Assembly: GCA_023954045.1 (NCBI GenBank)
Contig: JAMLIR010000001.1
Location: forward strand, 310,001-374,000
Source: Burkholderiaceae bacterium
GTDB lineage: Bacteria > Pseudomonadota > Gammaproteobacteria > Burkholderiales > Burkholderiaceae_E
Length of the DNA stretch: 64,000 nucleotides
Reading direction: 5' to 3'
Both the position numbers and the translations under genes were made by a program. The notes under the pieces were generated by a model. The model did not search any database. It saw only the letters and a program-made list of their open reading frames with translations, and was not told the DNA's origin. Shown here piece after piece: positions 44,362 through 53,126 of this stretch (position 1 is the first letter of the stretch; the number at the start of each line of letters is the position of its first letter).

Positions 44362-44811
44362 ATGACATCCCGGCGAATGGCTCGAATCGGTGTCGTCGCG
44401 GCCTGCGTTCTCGTCGCATCGACGACGCGTGTAGCGATCGCCAAGCCGGCGGACGCGTGCAAGCTGCTCACGCCCGCGCAGGTGGGCGCCGCGCTGGGCG
44501 CCCGCACCGGCGCCGGACAGGCGATCGGCAGCACCGGCTGCCAATGGTCCGCGCAGTCGGCCCGAGTCACGCTCGTGCTTTACGACGCGTCCGGGTGGCA
44601 GACGATGAATCAACCTCTACCCGGTGTTTCGCGCACGACGCTCGGCGGAGTCGGTGACGATGCGGTCTATTCGACGGTCGGATCGCTGACCACGCTGTCG
44701 GTGAAGAAGGGCGACAGCGTGTTCGTGGTCCGTGTTTACGGCGTGCATCCGCAGGCGAACCAGATGGCGGTGGAAAGGTCGCTCGCCCAGGACGCGCTCG
44801 CCAACCCGTGA
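44362..44811 (+). CDS. secreted protein, DUF3558-like
   Basis: A 149-residue exported protein. Signal peptide: basic MTSRRMARIG, hydrophobic VVAACVLVAS, cleavage near AIAKP. The mature part starts DACKLLTPAQVGAALG, has a second Cys in STGCQWS and resembles the DUF3558 pattern (two conserved Cys that may form a disulfide). GGAGG lies six bases before the ATG at 44362. No partner gene is obvious. Function unknown; probably periplasmic. Confidence 0.8.
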   Translation: MTSRRMARIGVVAACVLVASTTRVAIAKPADACKLLTPAQVGAALGARTGAGQAIGSTGCQWSAQSARVTLVLYDASGWQTMNQPLPGVSRTTLGGVGDDAVYSTVGSLTTLSVKKGDSVFVVRVYGVHPQANQMAVERSLAQDALANP

Positions 44812-44881
44812 GGCCGCGTTGGCCGTGCAAGCGCCGCGGCGGTCGAGCGACGAATGTCCGTGGCACCCGGTCGCCGGGCCG

Positions 44882-45301
44882 TCAGTCGGGGTGAGCGAGC
44901 TTCCCCGGATATCCGGGAGCACCCAATGAACGCACCGCGTCGCGCACGCGCTCGCCGGCCCTGACACCGGCCTGCCGGGCTCCGGCGTTCACGTGCGTCA
45001 CGACGCCGTTCTCGTAGCCGTCACCGGCATCGCCGATCCGTGCCGAATCGTGCGAATAGGTCGCGCAGGCCACACCGAGCGCTTCGAGCCTCTCGAGCGC
45101 GACGATGCCGGCGCGATCCTTGCCGACTCCGGCGTCGTTGAACAATACCGCACGAGGACGCGCCGCCGCGCGCTCGACGAAGCCGCTGGAGGAGACCCCG
45201 CCGTGAGACCCGGAAACGATCACGGCACCGGCGCACGAGCCGTCGATGGCGGTGATCGTGTCGAGCAGCAGGAGTTCGCGCGATGGTATGGACTTGGTCA
45301 T
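44882..45301 (-). CDS. conserved-looking protein of unknown function
   Basis: A 139-residue protein I do not recognise. It starts at ATG 45301 (MTKSIPSREL). It is rich in Gly and Ala with possible nucleotide-type segments VIVSGSHGG, LFNDAGVGKDRAG and YSHDSARIGDAGDGYENG; the alternating hydrophobic stretches suggest an alpha/beta fold. No signal peptide or membrane span. An open frame continues upstream to 45568 but has poor protein character there. It is convergent with the DUF3558-like gene. The repeated SHGG, NDAG and HDSARIGD patterns look like a small-ligand or metal site, but this is inference. Confidence 0.6.
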   Translation of the reverse strand: MTKSIPSRELLLLDTITAIDGSCAGAVIVSGSHGGVSSSGFVERAAARPRAVLFNDAGVGKDRAGIVALERLEALGVACATYSHDSARIGDAGDGYENGVVTHVNAGARQAGVRAGERVRDAVRSLGAPGYPGKLAHPD

Positions 45302-45536
45302 GCCACGACATTTTAGTCGGCCGAGTGCCCGGGCTTCGCAGCCCCCTACTTCAGCCGGTCCCCCGCAGGGCAGCGGCGATGCCGGCGATGACCACCGCGG
45401 CGAGCGCAGTCTGCCGGGCGAATCGGGAATGCAGGCACCGCCATGGCCGGCGCCACCAACGCGCCCCGGACTTGGCACGACCCGCGCTGCGGAGGATACT
45501 CTTCCCCTCATCGGCTCGTTTCCGCAGGTGGTCACC

Positions 45537-45902
45537 ATGACGAGCATCCAGCAGGCATTCCAGCCCATCCAGAGGGAACCCGCTGCGCCGGGGTTCCCGT
45601 ACGCGCCGCCCGACTGGACGCGCGAGACGGCGCTGAAGATCGCGCAGCAGGAACACCTGACCCTGAGCGACGACCACTGGGCCGTCGTGCGCGGGCTTCA
45701 GGAGTTCTTCGCGCGCCACGAGGACGGCGTGATCAGCCTGCGCGAGCTGCACGACGCCCTCGAGGAGAAGTTCCACTACAAGGGCGGCGTCAGGTACCTC
45801 TACACCCTGCTTCCGGGCGGGCCGATCGCGCAGGGCTGCCGGCTCGCAGGGCTCGAGCCGCCGGCGGGCGCGGTCGACCTGGGATTCGGCAGCGTCGCGT
45901 AG
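45537..45902 (+). CDS. TusE/DsrC-family protein lacking the penultimate cysteine
   Basis: A 121-residue protein of the DsrC/TusE/DsvC family, sulfur carriers that use a cysteine in a flexible C-terminal arm. Family features: APPDWTRETALKIAQQEH, SDDHWAVVRGLQEFF, and the C-terminal RYLYTLLPGGPIAQGCRLAG in part. Normally the arm ends PTGCV, where the penultimate Cys (CysA) carries sulfur. Here the position is Ala112 (PAGAV) and eight more residues follow. Cys101, exactly eleven residues earlier, matches the second DsrC cysteine (CysB). So it cannot work as a normal TusE relay. The ATG at 45537 is supported by homology rather than a strong ribosome site. Possibly a regulatory member of the family. 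Confidence 0.82.
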   Translation: MTSIQQAFQPIQREPAAPGFPYAPPDWTRETALKIAQQEHLTLSDDHWAVVRGLQEFFARHEDGVISLRELHDALEEKFHYKGGVRYLYTLLPGGPIAQGCRLAGLEPPAGAVDLGFGSVA

Positions 45903-46022
45903 CGTCGACGAACGCGGGATGCATCCGGCTATTGAGCACGTGGCTACGGCCTGATCTGCTGTTCGTCCGGGCTGCTCCTCACGGACTCGATCCGTGCCGG
46001 CTCGGCGGCGAGATTGCGACTC

Positions 46023-47357
46023 TCATAGCGCGGGCGTCAGGATCGCCCCCTGCCGCTCGAGATCGCGCTGCAATTCGCCGATCGGTACGTCCCTGCTGCG
46101 AACATTGCCCCGGGCGGCCATCGCCGCCGCAATGCCGGCCGCCTCGCCCATCGCGAAGCACGGCCCCGCCACTCGTGCCGACGCTTGCGCAGCGTGCGTC
46201 GCAGACAGATTCCTGCCTGCAACGAAGACGTTCTCCAGGCCTCTCACGACCAGGCAACCGTACGGAATGCCGTAGTAGTCCCCGTCGGGAAGAAACTCCC
46301 AGGTCGTCCCTCTGCCTCCCTGGTGCGTCTCCAGCGGCCAGGACGTGCAGGCGATCCGGCTCTTCGGTTTGACGCAGTTCCTCACTGCTTCTTCCGTCAA
46401 GACCTCTTCGCCCTTGACCAGCCGCGTTTCGCGGATGCCTACCATCGCGCCGATGTCGACGATGCGCGCTCTCTCGAAGCCCGGGACGTAGCGTCGGAAC
46501 ACCTCTTCGTAGACAAACGCCTGCGCCCGTCCGACGCGCTCGGCCTCGGTGAGGTCCTGCGGATTCGTGAGGTCATAGGTGCTGCCGTCGGGGCGCCCGA
46601 GTCGCGTGACATTCAGGTGCACGACCCCTTCGATCGGGTTGACGTGCACGCCCGTGGCCGTCCTCGGAAGCGGATAGCCCTCGCTCACGGCACGCTCGAG
46701 CAGCTCGCGGATCTGCGGGCGTGTCAGACTTCCGGCAATTTTCGTGTCGACGCCGGCGAGGCGAAACATCGTGGAACCCGCCTGCGTTCGTCCATCATCG
46801 CCGAGCGCGTATTCGGCGCCCGCGAACGCCGCAACGTCGCCGTCGCCCGAGCAATCGACGACGACGCGCGGGCAGATCGCTGCCCTTCCGCCCTTGTTCT
46901 CGACGATGACTGCGTCGACCCGGTCGCCTTCGCGACGCACGCCGACGACATGCGTATGCAGGAGCGCCGTCACCCCTTGCGCGGCAACCATCTCGTCAGC
47001 GACCAGCTTCAGGCAGACCGAGTCGTAAGGCACCCCCAGGATCCGACCGTGGCGGACCGGATCGGATACCGCGTTTCGCTTGCGAAGGCGATCCTCGAGA
47101 TCCAGGTACAACCCGCCGACGACGCGCGCCAGTCGCGAGTCGTCGACGATCGCATGCGTGCCGCAGAAACCGCCCAGCGTGACGGCGGTCAGGGTACCGC
47201 CAAGGAATCCAAAGCGCTCGATCAGAAGGGTCTCGACCCCGCTGCGGGCCGCCGCGCACGCGGCAGCGATTCCGGCCGCACCGCCACCCACGACCAGGAC
47301 TTCCGGTTCACCGAGGACTGGCGTGCGTCGTTCGGGCTCGAAGATCGTTCGCGTCAT
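46023..47357 (-). CDS. FAD-dependent oxidoreductase (FAD_oxidored family)
   Basis: A 444-residue flavoprotein of the PF12831 type. FAD motif VVGGGAAGIAAACAAARSG near residue 24, LIERFGFLGGTLT loop, DCSGDGDVAAFAGAE in the middle and VAGRNLSATHAAQASAR near the C-terminus. Relatives often keep a substrate-oxidising or heterodisulfide-like role that is not well defined. No signal peptide. The ATG at 47357 is the start that fits the first beta strand; an upstream frame overlaps the Bug gene. Last gene of the IclR-linked operon. Confidence 0.87.
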   Translation of the reverse strand: MTRTIFEPERRTPVLGEPEVLVVGGGAAGIAAACAAARSGVETLLIERFGFLGGTLTAVTLGGFCGTHAIVDDSRLARVVGGLYLDLEDRLRKRNAVSDPVRHGRILGVPYDSVCLKLVADEMVAAQGVTALLHTHVVGVRREGDRVDAVIVENKGGRAAICPRVVVDCSGDGDVAAFAGAEYALGDDGRTQAGSTMFRLAGVDTKIAGSLTRPQIRELLERAVSEGYPLPRTATGVHVNPIEGVVHLNVTRLGRPDGSTYDLTNPQDLTEAERVGRAQAFVYEEVFRRYVPGFERARIVDIGAMVGIRETRLVKGEEVLTEEAVRNCVKPKSRIACTSWPLETHQGGRGTTWEFLPDGDYYGIPYGCLVVRGLENVFVAGRNLSATHAAQASARVAGPCFAMGEAAGIAAAMAARGNVRSRDVPIGELQRDLERQGAILTPAL

Positions 47358-47401
47358 GGCAAGGCAACGGCGGCTCGGCACATTCGTCGCAGCGGCAACC
47401 G

Positions 47402-48388
47402 CTAGTAGTCCAACTTGACCCCCGCGGCGGCGACGGCTGCGCCCCACTGCGCCACTTCGTCGCGGATCCTCTTCGCTTCCTGCTCTGGCGTGTTGCCGAC
47501 GACGTTCGCGCCCATGTCCGTGAGTCGCTTGCGCATCGCGTCGGTATTGATGAACTTGACAATTTCATTGTTGAGCCGCTGCACGATCGCAGGAGGTGTA
47601 CCCGCGGGCACTGCAACGTTTTGCCACGCCACGACGTGGAAACCCGGCAGGCCGGACTCGGCGACGGTCGGTACGTCGGGCAACGCCGGCGACCGACTGC
47701 GGCTGCTGATCGCGATTGCCTTCACCTTGCCCGCCTTGATCATCGCCTGGGAAGCAGGGATATTGTCGAAGAGCATCTGGACTTCCCCTCCGACGAGCCC
47801 GGTGAACGCCGGCGCGCTTCCCTTGTAGGGCACGTGCACCATGTCGAGGCCGGCCTTCGCCTTGAAGATCTCGGACGTCAGGTGCTGGGCAGTACCGGCA
47901 CCGACCGATCCGAAATTGAGCTTGCCCGGATTCCTTTTCGCGTAGTCGATCAGCTCGCGCACCGAGTTCACCGGCAGCGACGCATTGACGATCAGCAGCA
48001 GCGGCAACTCGGTGATCTGGGTCACGCCCGTCAAATCCTTGGCCGGGTCGTAGCGCAGGTTTCGGTAGAGGCTCCCGGCGATCGAGTTGGGGCCTGTGCT
48101 CCCGAGTACGAGCGTGTAGCCGTCCGGGGCGGAGCGTGCAACCGCTTCGGTGCCGATCAGGCCGCCGGCACCCGGCTTGTTCTCCACGACGACACTCTGC
48201 CCGAGCTCCTTGGCGATGCCTTCGCCGATCAGGCGCGCCATCATGTCTGCTGCGCCCCCCGGCGGCCAGGGCACGACGAAGTGGATGGTCTTGTCGGGAT
48301 AGTTCTGAGCCTGAACCGGCCCCACCCCGGCGGCCAGCGCGACAGCGGTAGTCAGCAGGATCCCAAAGTACCTGTGCAACGCTTTCAT
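47402..48388 (-). CDS. Bug/TctC-family substrate-binding protein
   Basis: A 328-residue periplasmic protein. Signal peptide with MKALHRYFGILLTTAVALAA and cleavage near VQAQN, then YPDKTIHFVVPWPPGGAAD and the ligand loop SAPDGYTLVLG. GGAGGAGC precedes the ATG at 48388. It lies between the aldehyde dehydrogenase and the flavoprotein in a catabolic operon without tctAB genes. Ligand probably the substrate of this operon. Confidence 0.93.
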   Translation of the reverse strand: MKALHRYFGILLTTAVALAAGVGPVQAQNYPDKTIHFVVPWPPGGAADMMARLIGEGIAKELGQSVVVENKPGAGGLIGTEAVARSAPDGYTLVLGSTGPNSIAGSLYRNLRYDPAKDLTGVTQITELPLLLIVNASLPVNSVRELIDYAKRNPGKLNFGSVGAGTAQHLTSEIFKAKAGLDMVHVPYKGSAPAFTGLVGGEVQMLFDNIPASQAMIKAGKVKAIAISSRSRSPALPDVPTVAESGLPGFHVVAWQNVAVPAGTPPAIVQRLNNEIVKFINTDAMRKRLTDMGANVVGNTPEQEAKRIRDEVAQWGAAVAAAGVKLDY

Positions 48389-48427
48389 GTGCTCCTCCTT
48401 CGACGGTATGAAGCGGTATCGACGACC

Positions 48428-49897
48428 TCAAGCCAATCCGTAACGAACGTTCTTGATCTGCGTGTCGTCCAGCAGGGCCTCCTTGCCTCGCTCCTTGCCG
48501 AGGCCGCTTTCGCGGAACCCGCCGAACGGCGCGTCGACCGACGAACGAACTCCCGTGTTCACGCAGACTGTTCCCGCGCTGAGCGAACGGGTCATGCGCA
48601 TCGCCCTGGACGCATCGCTGGTGAAGACGCACGCGGCCAGGCCGTAGCTCGAGTCGTTCGCGATCCGGACGGCCTCTTCCTCCGAGCCGAACCGGATCAC
48701 CGTGAGAACCGGCCCGAAGATCTCCTCCCTCGCCACCCTCATCGCATTCGTAGCCCCCCGGATCAGGGTCGGCGCGATGTAGCACCCGCCTGCCAGCTCA
48801 GGGCGGGAACGCGGATCGGAGTACGACTCGATGTTCGCCCCCTCGTTGCGACCGATCTCGAGGTAGTCGGTCACCCGGGCGAGTTGGACAGGACTGACGA
48901 GCGGCCCCATCTCCGTTGCCGGATCGTCCGGGAGGCCGATTCGCAACGGCCGCAGCTTGGCGGCCAATGCCTCGATGAAGGCGTCGGCAATCGACTCGTG
49001 CAGCAGCAAGCGAGTGCAGGCGCCGCAGACCTGCCCCGAGTTGCGAACCATGTCGTTGTAGGCAACTCCCACCGCCTTTCCCAGGTCGGCATCGGCGAAG
49101 ACCAGCGACGCCGACTTGCCCCCGAGTTCCAGGGTCAGTCGCTTCACCGTCGAGGCGGCCTCGCGGAAAATCTTCTTGCCGGTCACGGTGCCGCCGGTGA
49201 AGGAGATCTTGGCGACCCTCGGATCGCGGACCAGCGCCATGCCGACTGGATCCCCGGGACCGTTGACGATGTTCACGACGCCTGGCGGGAATCCGGCCTC
49301 CGCGACCAGCGTACCGAGTTCCACCGTCGAAAGCGGCGTGACTTCGGACGGCTTGACGACGACGCAATTGCCCGCCGCCAGCGCCGGCGCCATCTTCAGC
49401 AGCGCGATGCTGAGCGGAAAATTCCATGGAACGATCAGGCCGCAGACACCGAGCGGTTCGCGCACTGTGTAGTCGAAGAGCGTCCGATCCGAAACGTCGA
49501 GCGTCTCGCCCGCCAACCCGAGCAGAATGCCGGCGTAGTACTCGAGGGTGCCCGGGGCCCCGTTGAGCCAGGCCCTGGAGGCCGCGATGGGCTTTCCGGC
49601 GTCGTAGCACTCCAGCCACGACATCGCCTCGACTTTCGACTCCAGCAGCCTGGCCAGCTTCATCAGCATCCGCGACCGGTCCTTCGGAAGCACGTCGCGC
49701 CAGGGGCCATGAAAGGCGTCATACGCGGCGGCGACCGCCCGGTCGACGTCCTCGGGACCCGCTTCGCAGACGTCGGCCAGCTTCCTGCCGTTCGATGGAT
49801 CGTAAGTGGCGAACGTCTTGCCGGATACGCTCGCCACCTCCCTGCCGCCTATGAGCATCGGATAGGGGGTTGAACGAAGGACATCCTCTCGCTTCAT
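48428..49897 (-). CDS. aldehyde dehydrogenase family protein
   Basis: A 489-residue NAD(P)-dependent aldehyde dehydrogenase. VVKPSEVTP (180-188) and the SFTGGTVTGKKI cofactor loop are present, as are catalytic Glu257 in TLELGGKSA and nucleophile Cys291 in NSGQVCGAC. Full length for the family. The ATG at 49897 is preceded by GGAG; an ATG five codons upstream is possible. It follows the iron alcohol dehydrogenase after 25 bases, so an alcohol may be oxidised to an acid in two steps. Confidence 0.94.
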   Translation of the reverse strand: MKREDVLRSTPYPMLIGGREVASVSGKTFATYDPSNGRKLADVCEAGPEDVDRAVAAAYDAFHGPWRDVLPKDRSRMLMKLARLLESKVEAMSWLECYDAGKPIAASRAWLNGAPGTLEYYAGILLGLAGETLDVSDRTLFDYTVREPLGVCGLIVPWNFPLSIALLKMAPALAAGNCVVVKPSEVTPLSTVELGTLVAEAGFPPGVVNIVNGPGDPVGMALVRDPRVAKISFTGGTVTGKKIFREAASTVKRLTLELGGKSASLVFADADLGKAVGVAYNDMVRNSGQVCGACTRLLLHESIADAFIEALAAKLRPLRIGLPDDPATEMGPLVSPVQLARVTDYLEIGRNEGANIESYSDPRSRPELAGGCYIAPTLIRGATNAMRVAREEIFGPVLTVIRFGSEEEAVRIANDSSYGLAACVFTSDASRAMRMTRSLSAGTVCVNTGVRSSVDAPFGGFRESGLGKERGKEALLDDTQIKNVRYGLA

Positions 49898-49922
49898 CGC
49901 TCGTTGCTCCACGAGAGTTCCC

Positions 49923-51101
49923 TCAGATCGCCGCTTGGTAGAGCGTGACGATCTCGCCGCGATCGGGCTTTCGGCAGTTGATCAGCGTTGAACGCCCCTT
50001 CGCGGCCAGGTCCGCGAGGCGCTCGGTCATCTCCGGCTTCACGCCGATCTCGCGCAGGGCCCGGCATGTGCCCGCCGCGTCCCGAAGCTCGATCATTGCC
50101 TCGATCCCGACGGCAGCCGCCTCGATGATTGTCATTCCGGCGACGTCGCGCCCCATCAGCCGGGCAATCTGCGCATAGCGCGGCGCAGCAGCCTCGTGAT
50201 TGAAGCGAAGGACGTGCGGCATCAATGCGCTCAGGCTCTCGCCGTGCGTGCAGTCGACCATCGACTCGACTGCCGTACTCAGTCCGTGGATCGCGTCGTT
50301 GCCTTTCTGCGAGATTGCGATTCCGGCGAGATGACTCGCCAGCATCATCGCGCTGCGTGCCGACAGGTCGTTGCCATCCTCGATGGCTTTCAGGAGGTTG
50401 CCGCTCACGAGCCGAATCGCCTCCTGGGCACAGACGTCGCCGATCGGGTTCACCTGCACATTGGTGTAGGAGCCCACCGCATGAATGAACGCATCCATTC
50501 CGGTCGACGCCGTCATCCGCGCGGGGACGCTGCGGGTGAGCTCCGGATCGAGGATCGACTGGGCCGGCCTGCAACGAACGCTGCGTACCAGGTACTTCTT
50601 TCCGCTCGCGTCCTTCACCAGGGCGCCGGTCGTCGCCTCGCTGCCGGTGCCGGCAGTGGTCGGAACCGCAATGAAGCCCAGCGGCACACCGGGCGCATCG
50701 TCGACACCCTTGGCCTCGATCTCCTGGATGGTGCGCCCTGACAGCAACTGCATCGAGATGACCTTTGCTGCATCGATCGAACTGCCACCACCCAGCGCGA
50801 CAATAAAGTCGTGTCCACCGCTGCTGACGCGCGCGACACCTTCGGTGACCTCGGCCATGGTTGGATTCGGCTTGACCTTTCCGAAGACGTCGGCCTCGAT
50901 GCCCGCGGCCCGCAGCGACCCGGCAACCTTGTCGGCGAGGCCGATCGCCACGAGTCCCGGATCGGTGACGAGCAACGCCTTTCTTCCCCCCATCGCGCGC
51001 GCACGGTCGCCGAGGCCCGCCACGGCCCCCGCCCCGAACGTGACGTTCGGAGGCCAGGTCACCGCAAAGGCAAGGCCATCGAACTCCGCGTACTCCTTCA
51101 T
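49923..51101 (-). CDS. iron-containing alcohol dehydrogenase/maleylacetate reductase-like
   Basis: A 392-residue group III alcohol dehydrogenase. The NAD loop GGGSSIDAAK is intact, and the metal-binding residues are in MDAFIHAVGSY (Asp, His), AIHGLSTAVE (His) and CTHGESLS (His). Family members oxidise alcohols or reduce aldehydes and keto acids such as maleylacetate. GGGAG lies six bases before the ATG at 51101. It follows the MmgE/PrpD gene after 14 bases. Direction of reaction unknown. Confidence 0.93.
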   Translation of the reverse strand: MKEYAEFDGLAFAVTWPPNVTFGAGAVAGLGDRARAMGGRKALLVTDPGLVAIGLADKVAGSLRAAGIEADVFGKVKPNPTMAEVTEGVARVSSGGHDFIVALGGGSSIDAAKVISMQLLSGRTIQEIEAKGVDDAPGVPLGFIAVPTTAGTGSEATTGALVKDASGKKYLVRSVRCRPAQSILDPELTRSVPARMTASTGMDAFIHAVGSYTNVQVNPIGDVCAQEAIRLVSGNLLKAIEDGNDLSARSAMMLASHLAGIAISQKGNDAIHGLSTAVESMVDCTHGESLSALMPHVLRFNHEAAAPRYAQIARLMGRDVAGMTIIEAAAVGIEAMIELRDAAGTCRALREIGVKPEMTERLADLAAKGRSTLINCRKPDRGEIVTLYQAAI

Positions 51102-51115
51102 TCCCATCTCCCTGA

Positions 51116-52549
51116 TCACGTTTCCAGAATGCGAGTCACGTGGCGGACGTCCTCGCAACGCTCCAGACTGCGCAGTGCCCCGATCGCCTCTTCGATCTTC
51201 TGCGGATCGAGCAGTCCCGAGGCGCCCTCCCGAAACTTGATTGCGTGATCGAACGGCCTGTCCCTCGCGCCGAGAAGCTGCCTGCGCTCCTCGACGTACT
51301 GGCGACTGTCGTCCATGGTCACGCGCACGCGCGCACCGTACTGATAGTCGGCGTAGTAGGCGGCGTGCATCACCGGGTCGGCGCGGAACTCGATGCGCGA
51401 ACGCAGATGCCGCACCTCGTCGGAGAAAATCCGGTCATTCAGGTACTGGCGGTATCCGAGCTCGCCGTCGACCAGCGAAGCCATGATTCCGTAGCCGGCA
51501 TCGAAGCAGAGCGCGACATGGGTAATCGCCTCCTGCCGGACCTGCTCGTAGACGTCGGGTTCGAGCGCCTGGAAGCGCGAAGCGACGTAGAGCATGACGC
51601 CCGGCCCCTCGATCTCAAGCTTGCTTACGCGAAACGGATCGAAATCCGGAATGCGCGCCCTGAGGGCGATCGCGCATTCGATCGCAGCGAGGTTGTAGGC
51701 GCACGACGGATGGCGCTTCGTGTTCAACGTCCGCGTGTACCACTCCCGCCCCAGGTCCTTCAGGAGCTCCGTCTGATCGACGACCTCCGAAACGGTGCTC
51801 AGCAGGCCGGCAGGATGTTCGATCATGTCGAGATTGCCGACGAGCCCCTCCTTCGCAAGGGAAGCCGCGACAATCCCCCACATCGCCGGCAGGCCGTTGC
51901 AGAGCACCTTGCTGTCGCTCATCCAGCCGATCGGACAACTCTCCATCGCCAGAAAGCCGGAGTGGCTCACGGCGCGTCGTGCCTGGATCACGTCCAGTCC
52001 GAGAAGACGGCTCGCCAGCAGCGGCGTCTCGATCTGGTGATTCGGCATCGAATTCCCGACGTAGGCGCCCCTCTGGATCGCCCGCGACGTACGGCCGTTG
52101 ATCTCGTTGCCGATCACAATCGCCGTGACGATCTCGCGCCCCGGCGCTCCGACCATCTCGCCCACCGCGAGCGCTGTCGGGACGACCGCAGCGCCCGTGT
52201 GACTGATGATGACCCAGTCGTCCCACTCGATGATCTGCGCTACAGCCGAGTTGTACAGCGCAGCCGACGGGGCTGGCATCCGTCCCGGGGCACCCAGAAG
52301 GGTCGCCGTCTCGCCGGCCCCGAGGATTCTCAGGCCCGCGGCAATCCTGGCGGCGCCCGGCATCTTGCTGCCTGCATAGCAGGATCCGATCGTCGCCAGA
52401 ATCTGCTCGCGCGCGATCTCGACGACATCCGCAGGAATGTCCTCGAACTTCAGCTCGAGTGCGAAGCGTGCGTAAGCCTCGGTGACGGCCGGGCTCTGCT
52501 GCGCCCCGGCATCGCCAGACCCCGCCGGTTGCAGCGCCGCACTACTCAT
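51116..52549 (-). CDS. MmgE/PrpD family protein
   Basis: A 477-residue member of the MmgE/PrpD superfamily, which includes 2-methylcitrate dehydratase, cis-aconitate decarboxylase and iminodisuccinate epimerase. Family segments: ATIGSCYAGSKMPGA, YNSAVAQIIEWDDW (usual HxxDFDD region here with Glu-Trp-Asp-Asp), HSGFLAMESCPIGW and KRHPSCAYNLAAIECA. The ATG at 52549 overlaps the preceding gene by eight bases. It probably dehydrates, decarboxylates or epimerises a polycarboxylate that the operon breaks down. The exact reaction cannot be decided from motifs. Confidence 0.9.
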   Translation of the reverse strand: MSSAALQPAGSGDAGAQQSPAVTEAYARFALELKFEDIPADVVEIAREQILATIGSCYAGSKMPGAARIAAGLRILGAGETATLLGAPGRMPAPSAALYNSAVAQIIEWDDWVIISHTGAAVVPTALAVGEMVGAPGREIVTAIVIGNEINGRTSRAIQRGAYVGNSMPNHQIETPLLASRLLGLDVIQARRAVSHSGFLAMESCPIGWMSDSKVLCNGLPAMWGIVAASLAKEGLVGNLDMIEHPAGLLSTVSEVVDQTELLKDLGREWYTRTLNTKRHPSCAYNLAAIECAIALRARIPDFDPFRVSKLEIEGPGVMLYVASRFQALEPDVYEQVRQEAITHVALCFDAGYGIMASLVDGELGYRQYLNDRIFSDEVRHLRSRIEFRADPVMHAAYYADYQYGARVRVTMDDSRQYVEERRQLLGARDRPFDHAIKFREGASGLLDPQKIEEAIGALRSLERCEDVRHVTRILET

Positions 52550-52946
52550 TGCCAGCCGCCCCGGACAGCATGGTCGTCTGCAGAAGCATCGAAAACTGCA
52601 TCAACAGGCGTCTCTGGTCTTTCGGAAACGGGGCTCGTCCGGCGAGAATGATCGCCATTACGTGAAGCTCTCCGGTGAAGACTCGCGACCAGTCCTTCGG
52701 ATTCATCCGGATCGTCGCGTGCGGTGTTCGCCAGGAGCCTTCGGGCTCGAAATCGAGTTGCGCCCGGCGCAGACAGAATTCGACGATCTCACCCGTCGTA
52801 GACTCGCAGCGAATCGCCCGGCCCAGCGCCCCCTCCAGCCGCGCAGACACAAGTCGACCTTTCTGCACGCTCCACAGGCGCGCGAACCGGGACAGACCGA
52901 TGTAGAGCGGGCGAGCGTTCGGATCCGGCGTTGCTGGCGATTGCAT
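52542..52946 (-). CDS. small protein, possibly SCP2-like
   Basis: A 134-residue protein, first gene of the IclR-linked operon. N-terminal strand-rich part, then an alpha/beta stretch with MNPKDWSRVFTGELHV and a C-terminal helix RRLLMQFSMLLQ, an order reminiscent of SCP2 sterol-carrier domains. I am not certain of the family. Its start at 52946 lies 26 bases from nested palindromes that are likely the IclR operator. Its stop overlaps the MmgE/PrpD start. It may be an accessory or substrate-holding protein for the next enzyme. Confidence 0.65.
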   Translation of the reverse strand: MQSPATPDPNARPLYIGLSRFARLWSVQKGRLVSARLEGALGRAIRCESTTGEIVEFCLRRAQLDFEPEGSWRTPHATIRMNPKDWSRVFTGELHVMAIILAGRAPFPKDQRRLLMQFSMLLQTTMLSGAAGNE

Positions 52947-52971
52947 TGCTGGAACAACCTGTCGGAGGTAG

Positions 52972-52997
52972 GGTTCACTTAGTGAACCGTCGGTTCA
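52972..52997. promoter_or_regulatory. nested palindromes, likely IclR operator
   Basis: GGTTCAC-TTA-GTGAACC (52972-52988, perfect seven-base arms) overlaps TGAACC-GTC-GGTTCA (52983-52997, perfect six-base arms). Three half-sites therefore alternate at a constant ten-base spacing. They lie between the divergent operon (starts 52946, leftward) and the IclR gene (53127, rightward). Confidence 0.7.
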
Positions 52998-53126
52998 TTT
53001 TGAAGTCATGATAGGCGCCTTGAAAGATCCGCGCAAGCGCATATCCTTGCTGCGATGCGGCGTCGCCGTGCCGGAAATGAGTGACCCGGGGTGCGCTGCC
53101 ACAGGAGACGCTAGAGGACATCCATC

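Noticed and set aside
47621-49873. 750-codon open frame on the plus strand
   Set aside because: Lies opposite the aldehyde dehydrogenase and Bug genes, which have full motifs; rich in Arg, His and Gln as expected of a shadow.
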